Source: Cohnella lupini | GTDB taxonomy: Bacteria > Bacillota > Bacilli > Paenibacillales > Paenibacillaceae | Assembly (NCBI RefSeq): GCF_003386205.1 | Contig: NZ_QRDY01000004.1 | Location: forward strand, 330,525 to 394,524 | Direction of reading: 5' to 3' | Length of the DNA stretch: 64,000 nt | Part shown: in pieces, positions 33,466 through 42,184 of the stretch | Numbering within the stretch: position 1 is the stretch's first letter | Layout of the letters: every line of letters starts with the position of its first letter | Made by a program: the position numbers and the translations under genes | Notes under the pieces: model-generated | What the model saw: only the letters and a program-made list of their open reading frames with translations | Databases searched by the model: none | What the model was told of the DNA's origin: nothing

Positions 33466-35031
33466 ATGTTTAAGAAACGAAATGCAGTGCAAGCGGGACT
33501 GACAGTCCTGCTCGCATCGGGTATGCTGCTGGCAGGCTGCGGCTCGAATAACTCAGACAACGCTAGTAATGCGAGCAACACCCAAAACGATAGCGGTTCA
33601 TCGTCAGCTGAAGCAACATCTTCGTCGACGTCAAACGCAGCGGACTTGCCTCCATACGAGCTTAAGATCGCTTTTTGGGGCAATGATCAGAAGGATTTGC
33701 CCGAAGTCGAGGAAGCCATGAACAAAATTCTGAAAGAAAAAATCAATGCCACGATCAAGGTGATGCCGATAGCTAGCAGCCAATGGGGAGAACAATCGAA
33801 CCTGATGCTTACCAGCGGCGAGAAGGTGGATCTGATGATCGCTTCCACTTTATTCAATTATCCCACTCGAGCGGCAAGCGGCGTGTACCTTCCTCTCGAC
33901 GAACTGATAACGAAATACGGTTCCGGCATCCAGGCGGCAGTGACGCCCGCCCAATTATCGGCCGCTGAAGTAAACGGTCAAACCTATGCAGTTCCGACAA
34001 TCAAGGACATGGCCTCTTATTACGGTATTGAGATGCGTAAAGATATGGTCGACAAGTACCATATCGATGTAACGAAGATCAAGACGCTGGACGATTTGAC
34101 TACCGTCTTCCAGACAATCAAAGAGAACGAACCGGATGTAACGCCGCTTGTTGCCAAAAACCCGGGAACTTCGCCGTTTTATGCTGGTTACCTTCCCTTT
34201 GACCCACTAGGCGGTAGCATCGGCGTGCTTCCGGATTACGATAACGGGTTGAAAGTGGCCAACTGGTATGAAACGCCGCAATATGCAAATGAATTGGATT
34301 TGATGCACAAATGGTTTCAAGCCGATTACGTGCTGAAGGATGCTGCCACAAGCAAACAAAGCGGCATCGAGCTCGTGAAGGCCGGGAAGGCGTTTGCGTT
34401 CTTGGGGAATATGATGCCTGACTTTGACTCAACGATCTCCCGGGTTGTCGGCACGGAGATGATCGGTGTCAGACTGACCGCCGATCATGCGACCTCCGAT
34501 ACGATTAACAATTCCATGTGGGCGATTCCGAATAGCTCCAAGGATCCGGACAGGGCGATGATGCTAATGAACCTGCTCTACTCGGACAAAGAACTGTTCA
34601 ATCTACTCGCCTGGGGAATCGAAGGCAAGGATTACGTGAAGAAGTCGGACAATGTAATCGATTATCCACAGGGTGTCGATGCTACGAACGTCGGTTATAA
34701 TTTCAACTTATCCTATTTGTTCGGCAATCAGTTCCTGTCCTACACCTGGACAACGGAAAACCCGGACAAGTGGCAGAAAGTAGACGAATTTAACAAGAAC
34801 GCGACACCATCGAAGGCTTTGGGTTTTGTATTCGATGTGAACAATGTGAAGACGGAAGTAGCTGCGGTCTCTAACGCGGTTTCCGAATATGCCCTCGGTC
34901 TTGAGACGGGGATGCTCGATCCCGGGGAGAATCTGCCGAAGTTCATAGCTAAATTGAAGGCTGCCGGCGCCGATAAAATCGTAGCCGAGAAACAGAAGCA
35001 GCTTGACGAGTGGGCGAAAACACAGCAATAA
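33466..35031 (+). CDS. Extracellular solute-binding lipoprotein, LplA type
   Basis: 521-residue binding protein with a lipobox LAGC (Cys25) and a long Ser/Asn-rich tether. LKIAFWGNDQKDLPEVEEAM and the C-terminal FDVNNVKTEVAAVSN region are typical of LplA/DUF3502 proteins. AGGAGG precedes the ATG at 33466. It delivers the operon's substrate to the LplBC-type permeases. The ligand is unknown; flanking phosphoesterase and phosphatase genes hint at a phosphorylated glycan or polyol. Confidence 0.93.
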   Translation: MFKKRNAVQAGLTVLLASGMLLAGCGSNNSDNASNASNTQNDSGSSSAEATSSSTSNAADLPPYELKIAFWGNDQKDLPEVEEAMNKILKEKINATIKVMPIASSQWGEQSNLMLTSGEKVDLMIASTLFNYPTRAASGVYLPLDELITKYGSGIQAAVTPAQLSAAEVNGQTYAVPTIKDMASYYGIEMRKDMVDKYHIDVTKIKTLDDLTTVFQTIKENEPDVTPLVAKNPGTSPFYAGYLPFDPLGGSIGVLPDYDNGLKVANWYETPQYANELDLMHKWFQADYVLKDAATSKQSGIELVKAGKAFAFLGNMMPDFDSTISRVVGTEMIGVRLTADHATSDTINNSMWAIPNSSKDPDRAMMLMNLLYSDKELFNLLAWGIEGKDYVKKSDNVIDYPQGVDATNVGYNFNLSYLFGNQFLSYTWTTENPDKWQKVDEFNKNATPSKALGFVFDVNNVKTEVAAVSNAVSEYALGLETGMLDPGENLPKFIAKLKAAGADKIVAEKQKQLDEWAKTQQ

Positions 35032-35047
35032 CATCAGGATTCACCGA

Positions 35048-35100
35048 GCCAGGGATCGGTTGAGGGGCTTCAGCCCGGATGTTCAACCGCATCCCTGGCC
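35048..35100 (+). terminator. Nested hairpin terminator after the binding-protein gene
   Basis: GCCAGGGAT pairs with ATCCCTGGC around inner stems GGTTGA/TCAACC and GGGGCT/AGCCC, followed by TTTTTTATT. The phosphatase gene 30 bases later then depends on read-through. Confidence 0.88.
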
Positions 35101-35129
35101 TTTTTTATTCGAAAGGATGAGGTACAGGC

Positions 35130-35936
35130 ATGAATAGAATTATTCCCTTCCAAGGCACGAATAATTTTCGCGATATGGGCGGCTATCGAACGGCCGACGG
35201 AAGAAAGGTCAAATTCGGTCTATTTTTTCGCTCCGATGAATTGACTGCCCTGACAGAGCAAGATCTAACCGCTTTTCGAACTCTCAATATAAGAACGATA
35301 TTCGACTACCGCGATGAAGGCGAAGCGCGCCATAAGCCGGATCCGGCGATAGCCGGCGCCCTTAATATACGGTTATCGGCTGTTCCCGAGGATCAAGTCA
35401 CGCGGATCAATATGCCCGGCAAGATGGAGAGCCGGGACCGAAGCCAACACTTTATTGAAGATATGGTCAACAGCGGCTTTTTCAAAAAATTTCGCGCAGA
35501 CGCCATGTTGATTGAACTCTATTCGAAGATTGCGATCAATAATCCATCCTACAAACGGCTTATGGATCTTATCCGACTCCCTGATCGGCTGGGGCTCCTT
35601 CATCATTGCACGGCGGGTAAAGACCGTACAGGTGTCGGGTCCGCGCTGATTTTGCTCGCCCTCGGCGTTCCGGAAGAAACGATCATGGAGGACTATCTGC
35701 TGACCAATGAAATGATGAAAGCTTATAATGGTGAACAGTTGCGCCGGTTTGCAGAACATGTAGATGAAGCGGAATTGCGCAATATCGAGCAAATGCTGGG
35801 CGTGAAAGAAGAATTCATGGAAGCGGTCTTCGGATCTATCAAGACGACGTATGGCAGTGTCGACTCGTATCTGGCCGAAGAATTCGGCTTGCGGAAGGAA
35901 CAGCGGGAAGCTTTGCAGGAGATGTGCCTGGAATAG
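35130..35936 (+). CDS. Tyrosine-phosphatase-like protein (CX5R, Y_phosphatase3 type)
   Basis: 268-residue phosphatase with the P-loop HCTAGKDRTG (Cys160, Arg166) and the N-terminal NNFRDMGGYRTADG motif of the bacterial PTP/lipid-phosphatase group that includes MptpB-like enzymes. These act on phosphotyrosine, phosphoserine or phosphoinositides. No signal peptide, so it is cytoplasmic. It follows the importer operon after a terminator and is probably co-transcribed in part. With the phosphoesterase it could release phosphate from the imported compound. Confidence 0.9.
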   Translation: MNRIIPFQGTNNFRDMGGYRTADGRKVKFGLFFRSDELTALTEQDLTAFRTLNIRTIFDYRDEGEARHKPDPAIAGALNIRLSAVPEDQVTRINMPGKMESRDRSQHFIEDMVNSGFFKKFRADAMLIELYSKIAINNPSYKRLMDLIRLPDRLGLLHHCTAGKDRTGVGSALILLALGVPEETIMEDYLLTNEMMKAYNGEQLRRFAEHVDEAELRNIEQMLGVKEEFMEAVFGSIKTTYGSVDSYLAEEFGLRKEQREALQEMCLE

Positions 35937-35951
35937 CAGACTAAGAATCGA

Positions 35952-36000
35952 AACAGCAGCAGCCCTGGACAAGAAATTAAAGTCCTAGACTGCTGCTGTT
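35952..36000. terminator. Bidirectional terminator between phosphatase gene and folD
   Basis: AACAGCAGCAG pairs with CTGCTGCTGTT, then TTTATT; it can serve both converging genes. Confidence 0.85.
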
Positions 36001-36861
36001 TTATTGAATAATTTGTTGTTGCTCTAATTTTTCGGCGGCTTCAACCGTGTGTTTAAGCAATGTTGCTATTGTAACCGGACCGACACCTGCCGGAACCGGC
36101 GTAATCGCCGAAGCTCTCTTTAAACAAGCATCATAGTCAACATCCCCAATATTACCAACATTATAACCGGCATCTAATACAACAGCCCCTGGTTTTATCC
36201 AATCACCCTGAACGAATTTCGGCTTACCAACCGCTGCCACTACGATATCGCCTAAACGAACCACATCCACTAAATTCGTTGTTTTGGAATGGCATGTCGT
36301 TACAGTTGCATTTTTGTTTAAAAGCATTAGGGATACAGGCTTTCCAAGGATCGGGCTTCTTCCAATGACAACAGCGTGCTTCCCTTCAATAGAAATATTG
36401 TAATAGTCTAAAATAGCAACTATCGCCGCTGGCGTACATGACGGAAAATCGGCTAACCCAAAGGCGTTCTGAGCAAATCCCAGAGTGGTTACCCCGTCTA
36501 CATCCTTTTCTATATTTATTGCTTCGAATGCTGCTCTTTCGTCTATTTGCTTAGGAACGGGGTGTTGTAACAGTATTCCATGTACGTTAGGGTCAGCATT
36601 TAATTTACTAATTACCGCAATTAATTCATCCGTCGAGGTGTTCGTTGGAAGAACAACACGAATAGATTGAATACCTAGTCGCTGGCATGCGTTTCCTTTC
36701 ATCCTTACGTAGGTAGCGGATGACGGATCGTCGCCGACTAATATCGTCGCCAAACATGGGATAATTCCTTTTGCAGACAGGCGATTAATTCTGAATAACA
36801 ATGATTCCTTAATGTCGGCTGCGACTCGATTACCATCCAAGATTAATTTCTCCGTTGTCAT
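36001..36861 (-). CDS. folD: Bifunctional methylenetetrahydrofolate dehydrogenase/cyclohydrolase
   Basis: 286-residue FolD. It interconverts 5,10-methylene- and 10-formyl-tetrahydrofolate in the cytoplasm with NADP+. YVRMKGNACQRLGI contains the catalytic Lys region, GILLQHPVPKQID the substrate loop and GRSPILGKPVSLML the NADP-binding turn. AAAGGG precedes the ATG at 36861. The upstream RNA is a ZTP riboswitch, which switches folD on when purine synthesis stalls for lack of 10-formyl-THF. Confidence 0.97.
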   Translation of the reverse strand: MTTEKLILDGNRVAADIKESLLFRINRLSAKGIIPCLATILVGDDPSSATYVRMKGNACQRLGIQSIRVVLPTNTSTDELIAVISKLNADPNVHGILLQHPVPKQIDERAAFEAINIEKDVDGVTTLGFAQNAFGLADFPSCTPAAIVAILDYYNISIEGKHAVVIGRSPILGKPVSLMLLNKNATVTTCHSKTTNLVDVVRLGDIVVAAVGKPKFVQGDWIKPGAVVLDAGYNVGNIGDVDYDACLKRASAITPVPAGVGPVTIATLLKHTVEAAEKLEQQQIIQ

Positions 36862-36892
36862 CTTATCATCCCTTTCTAGTTCGATCGAAACA

Positions 36893-36927
36893 TAAAGAGG
36901 TAAGGGGATGTGACATCCCCTTACCTC
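36893..36927 (-). terminator. Riboswitch-controlled terminator of folD
   Basis: AGAGGTAAGGGGATG pairs perfectly with CATCCCCTTACCTCT across a 3-base loop; on the minus strand TTTATGTTT follows. It stands directly behind the ZTP aptamer and before the folD ribosome site. Confidence 0.88.
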
Positions 36928-36992
36928 TGCCCAGGCGTACGGCTTGTAATCCATGTGCTCCCTCATGGTTACCCATGCTCCGCCAGTCACAC
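36928..36992 (-). ncRNA. ZTP (pfl) riboswitch aptamer
   Basis: Read on the minus strand, the leader contains GACTGGCGGAGC, GGGTAACCATGAGGGAGC and, after a spacer, GCCGTACGCCTGGGCA. These are the conserved blocks of the pfl motif that binds ZTP/ZMP and controls one-carbon and purine genes. It is followed at once by a terminator hairpin and then folD, the classic arrangement. Confidence 0.93.
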
Positions 36993-37012
36993 ACAGTCAA
37001 TTTTGAGAACTA

Positions 37013-37041
37013 ATCATATCAACTAAATGCAAAAACTTCAA
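37013..37041 (-). promoter_or_regulatory. Promoter of the riboswitch-folD transcript
   Basis: On the minus strand TTGAAG (37036-37041) and TATGAT (37013-37018) are 17 bases apart, about 20 bases before the aptamer. Confidence 0.65.
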
Positions 37042-37085
37042 ATCGTCACTAATTCGCTCAAAATGTCTTCGTCGTTGAAACGTTA

Positions 37086-37637
37086 TTACCCATTCAAATG
37101 ATAGATTAGTTGCACTACACCTGAGGAGAACTTATTGGCATTAACCATTTTTAAACTCTGCCTCTGTTTTATATCATTAAACAACGGTTTTCCTTCTCCC
37201 AAGATAACGGGGTGAACAGATAGTCTGAATTCATCGACAAGCCCTAAATGAATAAAGGTCGTAATAAGGCTTCCTCCGCCATAGAGCCAGATGTCTTTGC
37301 CGGGCTTATTCTTTAATTTATTTACTTCTTCAAGAATATTATCGTTTATGAATATGACTTTATCATCGGTCCCTTTTTGCGTCCTGGAAAACACGTACTT
37401 TTCTTTACTGTGAACTAATCCCCACAATTCTTTGTCAGAATCGGTTTGATCAATTCCCGGAACATATCGTCCCCATAAATCAAAGCTTTTTCTTCCATAC
37501 AAAATGGTATCGATTTGATTTAAGAAACTATTAAACCCCATCTCAGGGTCCATAATACACCAATCGACTTCACCGTTCTTCCCTTCGATAAAACCGTCTA
37601 AAGTAACTGCTAAATCTAAAATTATTTTTCGTTTCAT
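37086..37637 (-). CDS. Dihydrofolate-reductase-like protein (RibD C-terminal/YyaP type)
   Basis: 183-residue cytoplasmic protein of the RibD_C/DHFR-fold group. The start KIILDLAVTLDGFIEGKNGEVDW, the central ILYGRKSFDLWGRY and the IWLYGGGSLI NADPH-binding turn are typical of B. subtilis YyaP and relatives. A true DHFR role is not shown. AAAAGGAG stands before the ATG at 37637. It lies upstream of folD but is separated from it by the folD promoter. Confidence 0.85.
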   Translation of the reverse strand: MKRKIILDLAVTLDGFIEGKNGEVDWCIMDPEMGFNSFLNQIDTILYGRKSFDLWGRYVPGIDQTDSDKELWGLVHSKEKYVFSRTQKGTDDKVIFINDNILEEVNKLKNKPGKDIWLYGGGSLITTFIHLGLVDEFRLSVHPVILGEGKPLFNDIKQRQSLKMVNANKFSSGVVQLIYHLNG

Positions 37638-37734
37638 GATTTGTTGCTCCTTTTGTTGATCTAATGCCATTATAGACCTTAAACTAGTCAGCTTATGTCT
37701 TATTTTCTCGTACGCGCCGCTAATGTATCCAAGG

Positions 37735-38832
37735 TTATCCGCTCATAGGGGCGGGTAATTCATCGATTTTCAGACGAAGTAAACTATAAGGCTTTTGCCG
37801 TAGGTCTATTCCATAATGATAATTCGCCTGGCGATGTAATTGGTTCACGATAAAATATAAGTATCGATCCGGACCGATCGAAAAAGTATCCGGCCATAGA
37901 ATTCTCGGATCATGCGCGATGGTCTCCATCCTGCCATTCGGGAATATTTTTCGAACGCTGTTGTTTTCATAGTCCCCCGCATACACGTTTCCTTGCGCAT
38001 CGGACATCATTCCGTCCGACGCTCCCTTTTCTCCCCAATACTTTACATGATCGCTTAAAGCCGTATCCGGTATTGTTCTGTCTCTTATACTTTCTGCCGA
38101 GATCGAGTATAGTTGACGACTGGACAGCGGACAAAAAAATATAGTCTTACCGTCAGGGGAAGTCGCAATTCCATCACACGCAAATCTAAAGGGAGAAGTC
38201 GAGCCGTCTTTATTTCGATTCATTAAAATTTTACCTTCTACTTTCGGCAGAAAATAAGGATCGGGCGAGGTAGAAAATGCTCCATTTAACCGCCTAAACG
38301 CATTTCCGTTGTATAAATCCAGAACAATAATTGCTCCCGGTCCTTTGGAAGACGAATCCGTTATATAGGCAAAACCTGCTTTACCGACACGAAAATCAAA
38401 TCGCACATCATTCAGATAGGTTGTTGGCAGGACCACGTCTTCCGTAAATGTATATACCTTCCTTATCGTATTTGTCTTTAAATCTACAGCGACTAATTTT
38501 GCCCCGCCTTTAATAGGTTCGGTTAAATTAGGTGCTGCCGTATCTAATACCCATAGCGTTCCCCTTCCATCGGCGAATACGCTTTGGACGCTGACGAAAG
38601 ACATTGCGACATCCCATGGATTTACCGCATTCGTTTCTATATTCGGATAAGGTTTCAATTTACCCCCGACAATTTCCGCCACCGTAAATGTAACGTCGTC
38701 CCCCCATCTCGGAAAGCAGATGAAAAACCGGCCGGATTCCGAAACGCTAACCCCTGTTGGCATAGCTCCATAAAATGAAAATACAAGCTCTAACTTACCG
38801 AAATAATGTTCGCTAGGTAACATAGGCATCAT
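37735..38832 (-). CDS. Major royal jelly/Yellow-family beta-propeller protein
   Basis: 365-residue protein whose repeated blade motifs (GTLWVLDTAAPN, AYITDSSSKGPGAIIVLDL, GIATSPDGKTIFFCPLSSRQLY, DGMMSDAQGNVYAGDYENN) are those of the Yellow/MRJP family, a six-bladed propeller resembling gluconolactonases. No signal peptide is visible from the chosen start, the ATG at 38832 behind GAGGAGG; a longer frame to 38979 has no ribosome site. Bacterial members have no settled function. The dehydrogenase gene upstream on the same strand may be a pathway partner. Confidence 0.82.
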   Translation of the reverse strand: MMPMLPSEHYFGKLELVFSFYGAMPTGVSVSESGRFFICFPRWGDDVTFTVAEIVGGKLKPYPNIETNAVNPWDVAMSFVSVQSVFADGRGTLWVLDTAAPNLTEPIKGGAKLVAVDLKTNTIRKVYTFTEDVVLPTTYLNDVRFDFRVGKAGFAYITDSSSKGPGAIIVLDLYNGNAFRRLNGAFSTSPDPYFLPKVEGKILMNRNKDGSTSPFRFACDGIATSPDGKTIFFCPLSSRQLYSISAESIRDRTIPDTALSDHVKYWGEKGASDGMMSDAQGNVYAGDYENNSVRKIFPNGRMETIAHDPRILWPDTFSIGPDRYLYFIVNQLHRQANYHYGIDLRQKPYSLLRLKIDELPAPMSG

Positions 38833-39006
38833 GATATCCTCCTCAACCAAATCCGAACGGATATCACCTATATATGCTGGTTGGAGCCTTTTTATTGATA
38901 GAATCGTAGTTTTGCCAAATGAAAAAAGATGACCCCTGTTCAACACGGAATCACCTTTTAACCGTAGCCTAATGCTCAATGCTCTTACTCGACTAAATAA
39001 CTTACC

Positions 39007-39987
39007 TTAAAAAGGAAGCTCGATGCCGAACTCCCGTGCAGCTTGCTCCAATACGCTCCTGTGCTCTTCGCCGATTGGGATGCCGCTTGCGCCCCATTTC
39101 CGTTCACGCTCGGCTTCCAGAACTCCAGGTAAGGTAGCCCGGTCAAAGCCGGGGAGCGGCTGCATTTCCGCCGTCAGCTGCATATACCGGTCCATCTCGT
39201 CTTTGAAAGCATCTAACGAACCGAACTTGGCTGCATCCAGAGCGATAATGAGCGATCCTTGATTGGCGCCTTTAAACGTATATGTCGCCCGCTCTTGTTC
39301 AACCGGCACGCCGGCCAGAAAACCTCCCAAAGCTTGGCACATGAAGCCCAAACCCATGTTTCGGAATACCAAGCCCGGGGTCAGTCGGATCAGTTCTTCC
39401 CTGTGGGGAGAATCCTCGTACAAGTCGTGCATCGCTCCGAAATCCAATACCATAGCGGATGAATCACCTGCCGGTACGGCAAACGACATCGGGGATTCGC
39501 CCGCCGCTTTCATGATGGATTGGTCCGCGTTTAAGGATAACTGATGTCCGGATGTCACATAACCGATCAAATCGTGCTCGGCCAGCACCCGGGAATAAAT
39601 GCCCGCCGCCCCGATGTGTCCGTGATTCCTGGTAACCGCGGCGGCGATTCCGCATGCCCGGCACTTCTCGACAAGCAGCTCGGCTGCCCGAAAAGCGGGA
39701 AAATAGCCCAAGCCCCCGTCGCCGTCGACCAGCAAAGTCGCGGGGGTTTCGCTTATCACCTTCACATCGGGATTCGGATTGATCAGCCCGTCGCGCATAA
39801 TGCGTGCATACGTGGCAACTTGTCTCGATCCATGGCTGAAGACGCCGCGCAAATCATTTTCGACAAGTAGATCCGCCAGTAGCAGGCTCTTCTCTTCCGA
39901 CATTCCGGCCTGCTGGGTCAGGGAAGCAACGAAGCTCTTTAGCTTCTCGGCGGGTACCGTGGCATAATGATCTTGTAATTTATTCAT
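39007..39987 (-). CDS. Ldh-family NAD(P)-dependent oxidoreductase (malate/L-lactate/ureidoglycolate type)
   Basis: 326-residue enzyme of the L-sulfolactate/malate/ureidoglycolate dehydrogenase family (PF02615), a fold distinct from Rossmann enzymes. DLRGVFSHGSRQVATYARIM, AVTRNHGHIGAAGIYS and RNMGLGFMCQALGGFLAG are conserved blocks. Relatives reduce or oxidise 2-hydroxyacids. AAGGAG precedes the ATG at 39987. It is probably co-transcribed with the royal-jelly-type gene downstream (174-base gap). Substrate unknown. Confidence 0.87.
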   Translation of the reverse strand: MNKLQDHYATVPAEKLKSFVASLTQQAGMSEEKSLLLADLLVENDLRGVFSHGSRQVATYARIMRDGLINPNPDVKVISETPATLLVDGDGGLGYFPAFRAAELLVEKCRACGIAAAVTRNHGHIGAAGIYSRVLAEHDLIGYVTSGHQLSLNADQSIMKAAGESPMSFAVPAGDSSAMVLDFGAMHDLYEDSPHREELIRLTPGLVFRNMGLGFMCQALGGFLAGVPVEQERATYTFKGANQGSLIIALDAAKFGSLDAFKDEMDRYMQLTAEMQPLPGFDRATLPGVLEAERERKWGASGIPIGEEHRSVLEQAAREFGIELPF

Positions 39988-40126
39988 CAAGCTCACTCCT
40001 TCTATGTTAAGAACAGCGTGATTACCGGCCATCCTCTTGATTTCCAATCTCATGATATTACTCTTTTTAAGCATGGAAGACAATTAAGCACGATCGAAAG
40101 CCGAAGACTCCACGAAGTTCTCCGCG

Positions 40127-41008
40127 TTAATGTGTAAGACAACTAAAGTCTTCAAAAATCTTGCGTGCCGGCTCGTCATCCGGCAAGAAAACCCCGATTC
40201 GGGTGTGCATTGTTCTGCCGACAGAAAGAAAGGTCTGTTTATAACGGATGGGAACCCATTCACCTGTGCTTGCCGTTCTGGCTAGGATGGTTCTGGCATG
40301 GTTATCTTGGGGTTCCGGTTGGTTCCGCTCCACGTTCCAATACTTAGCGGCATCTTCATATTGATGTAATTTTTGAATCAGCCTTTGATACCAGTCCTCA
40401 TGACGGGAAAGCAGATGGTTCCGTTTGAAAGCCTGGAGCCCCTGAATAGCATGAGTCTCCCACTGCCTGAACGATGCCTCATTAAAGGTGGAGCGGTATC
40501 GAATAGGGAAATCTGAATTAAAATGAAAATCGAACAGATTCATACCTCGCTTGTTAAAGGTTTCGTGGGAGACATCAAATAAATGGCGGAATGAGTCATT
40601 AAACTCATGAATATCTAGCGTCGGCGTTACGATCATGGCTGGAAGAGATAATTGGCTCATCATTTGTTGCGCCTGTTTCAGATCATTCTCCAAGGATTGT
40701 CTAGTCATTTCGGAATGAATCGGAAGATACCCTGCAGCGACGAGCAGATCATTGCGTTCCTCGAGGGTGCATTCCAGATAATCGGCTATTCGAAGCAGCG
40801 TTTGACGATCCGGCAGACGGTGCGAACGTCCGATTAGCAAGTTCTTATACGTTGGACATGCCTCGTCATTTAGCTCTTGCTGCGTGAACCGTTTTAAAGA
40901 AGGATGGGTTTGGTCGGCATATAGACGTTGACGCTTTGTCCGAAGCGCCTCTATTTCTTCCATTGTCGCATTCAGAAATGAATATTGCGGACTACGGTTG
41001 CCATTCAC
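40127..41008 (-). CDS. XRE-type regulator with MmyB-like ligand domain
   Basis: 293-residue regulator. The N-terminal HTH region (about residues 15-95) contains LRTKRQRL, FTQQELNDEACPTYKNLLIGRSHRLP and LEERNDLLVAAGY, as in MmyB/XRE proteins. The rest is the MmyB ligand-binding domain, which binds a fatty-acid-like molecule in one known structure. A GTG at 41008 behind GGGGGAG is the best start; a longer frame to 41122 would run through the divergent promoter. It probably controls the divergent oxidoreductase gene. Confidence 0.82.
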   Translation of the reverse strand: MNGNRSPQYSFLNATMEEIEALRTKRQRLYADQTHPSLKRFTQQELNDEACPTYKNLLIGRSHRLPDRQTLLRIADYLECTLEERNDLLVAAGYLPIHSEMTRQSLENDLKQAQQMMSQLSLPAMIVTPTLDIHEFNDSFRHLFDVSHETFNKRGMNLFDFHFNSDFPIRYRSTFNEASFRQWETHAIQGLQAFKRNHLLSRHEDWYQRLIQKLHQYEDAAKYWNVERNQPEPQDNHARTILARTASTGEWVPIRYKQTFLSVGRTMHTRIGVFLPDDEPARKIFEDFSCLTH

Positions 41009-41045
41009 GGTTTTCTCCCCCTCTAGCCTAGGTGTAGTTTTACTC

Positions 41046-41074
41046 TTGGGTAAAATGGTTGCGAATACTATACT
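41046..41074 (+). promoter_or_regulatory. Promoter of the quinone oxidoreductase gene
   Basis: TTGGGT (41046-41051) and TATACT (41069-41074) are 17 bases apart, 50 bases before the ATG at 41124, in the divergent region shared with the MmyB-like regulator. Confidence 0.55.
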
Positions 41075-41123
41075 CCTAAATAGATCAGGGCACAATAGAT
41101 GCTCATGAATAGGAGGAACCAAT

Positions 41124-42062
41124 ATGAAAGCAGTCGTGATGGTTGATTATGGAGATCCTACGGTATTGCAGGAGCAGGAGCTGGCTAAGCCCGAGTTGAA
41201 AGAAACAGAAGCACTGGTGGATATGTATGTCACAACAATCAATTCCGGAGACTATCTGTTCCTCTCTGGTGGGTTCCGCGATATCGTTCCCCTGCAGTTG
41301 CCGCATGTTCTAGGAATTGAAATCGCCGGAGTGGTGAGGGAAATCGGAGAAAAGGTAACAATGGTAAAACCAGGCGATCGCGTAATCGGACTAACGGCTG
41401 TTGGCGGAGGCTATGCGGATGAGGTGGCCATCGATGAAAAAGCGCTTGCGGCAATCCCTCCCATGCTCTCATTCGAGGAAACTGTAGCGTTATCAGGCGT
41501 AGGATTGACCGCTTGGCAGGCCCTATTCCAATACGGCCAACTGAAGCCGGGGCACCGCATTCTCATTCACGCAGGCGCCGGGGCTGTAGGGCATATCGCC
41601 GTTCAGTTGGCCAAACAGCATGGAGCTTACGTAGTGGCTACGGCGCGTTCCGATAATCATGAATTCGTCCGGCAACTGGGGGCTGATGAGGTAATCGATT
41701 ACGTGGCAAACGATTTTACGCGCGCGGTCAGCCCGGTCGACCTCGTGCTCGATATGGTTAGAGACGGTGGAGAGACTGAACGCAAAAGCTACGAAGTACT
41801 AAAGGACGGGGGCAAACTTCTCTCCCTCGTATCCCCGGGAATCGGACAAAAACCAATCATTCGTGGAATAGAGGCATTATTTGTCCGGGTAGCACCGAAC
41901 GGCAGCGATTGGGCTTCACTGATTAGACTTGTCAAGGAGCAGAAGCTGAAGGTGCATATTGACCGGATTTTCCCGTTCAGTGCCGAGGGCGCCGCGGAAG
42001 CGCATCGCTCGAGCGCAGCGGGCGGCAAGAAAGGACAGATGTTGATGGCTTGGAATCGGTAA
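41124..42062 (+). CDS. NADPH:quinone-oxidoreductase-like medium-chain dehydrogenase
   Basis: 312-residue zinc-free MDR enzyme. GroES-like N-terminal half (LPHVLGIEIAGVV, KPGDRVIGL), then the nucleotide-binding half with HAGAGAVGHIAVQLAKQHGA. It lacks the structural-zinc cysteines of alcohol dehydrogenases. Probably reduces quinones or reactive carbonyls in the cytoplasm. AGGAGG precedes the ATG. A paralogue of similar size lies at 61186-62124, also beside a regulator gene. Confidence 0.9.
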   Translation: MKAVVMVDYGDPTVLQEQELAKPELKETEALVDMYVTTINSGDYLFLSGGFRDIVPLQLPHVLGIEIAGVVREIGEKVTMVKPGDRVIGLTAVGGGYADEVAIDEKALAAIPPMLSFEETVALSGVGLTAWQALFQYGQLKPGHRILIHAGAGAVGHIAVQLAKQHGAYVVATARSDNHEFVRQLGADEVIDYVANDFTRAVSPVDLVLDMVRDGGETERKSYEVLKDGGKLLSLVSPGIGQKPIIRGIEALFVRVAPNGSDWASLIRLVKEQKLKVHIDRIFPFSAEGAAEAHRSSAAGGKKGQMLMAWNR

Positions 42063-42097
42063 CCTCCCATATCGCCTTCCGTCGACACTTCACTGGA

Positions 42098-42126
42098 AAA
42101 AGCAGACTGCCGCTGCAGTCTGCTTC
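42098..42126 (+). terminator. Terminator-type hairpin after the oxidoreductase gene, also part of an intergenic repeat
   Basis: AAGCAGACTGC pairs with GCAGTCTGCTT. The same variable stem, with few changes, forms the centre of the repeat at 48225-48310. Confidence 0.75.
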
Positions 42127-42184
42127 ATTCGGAGAGATAACTAAACAAAATGCCAATTACAGCCAAGCTTAAAGGGACGCAAGA

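Noticed and set aside
36862..36990. 43-codon N-terminal extension of FolD
   Set aside because: The extension is a translation of the ZTP riboswitch and its terminator.
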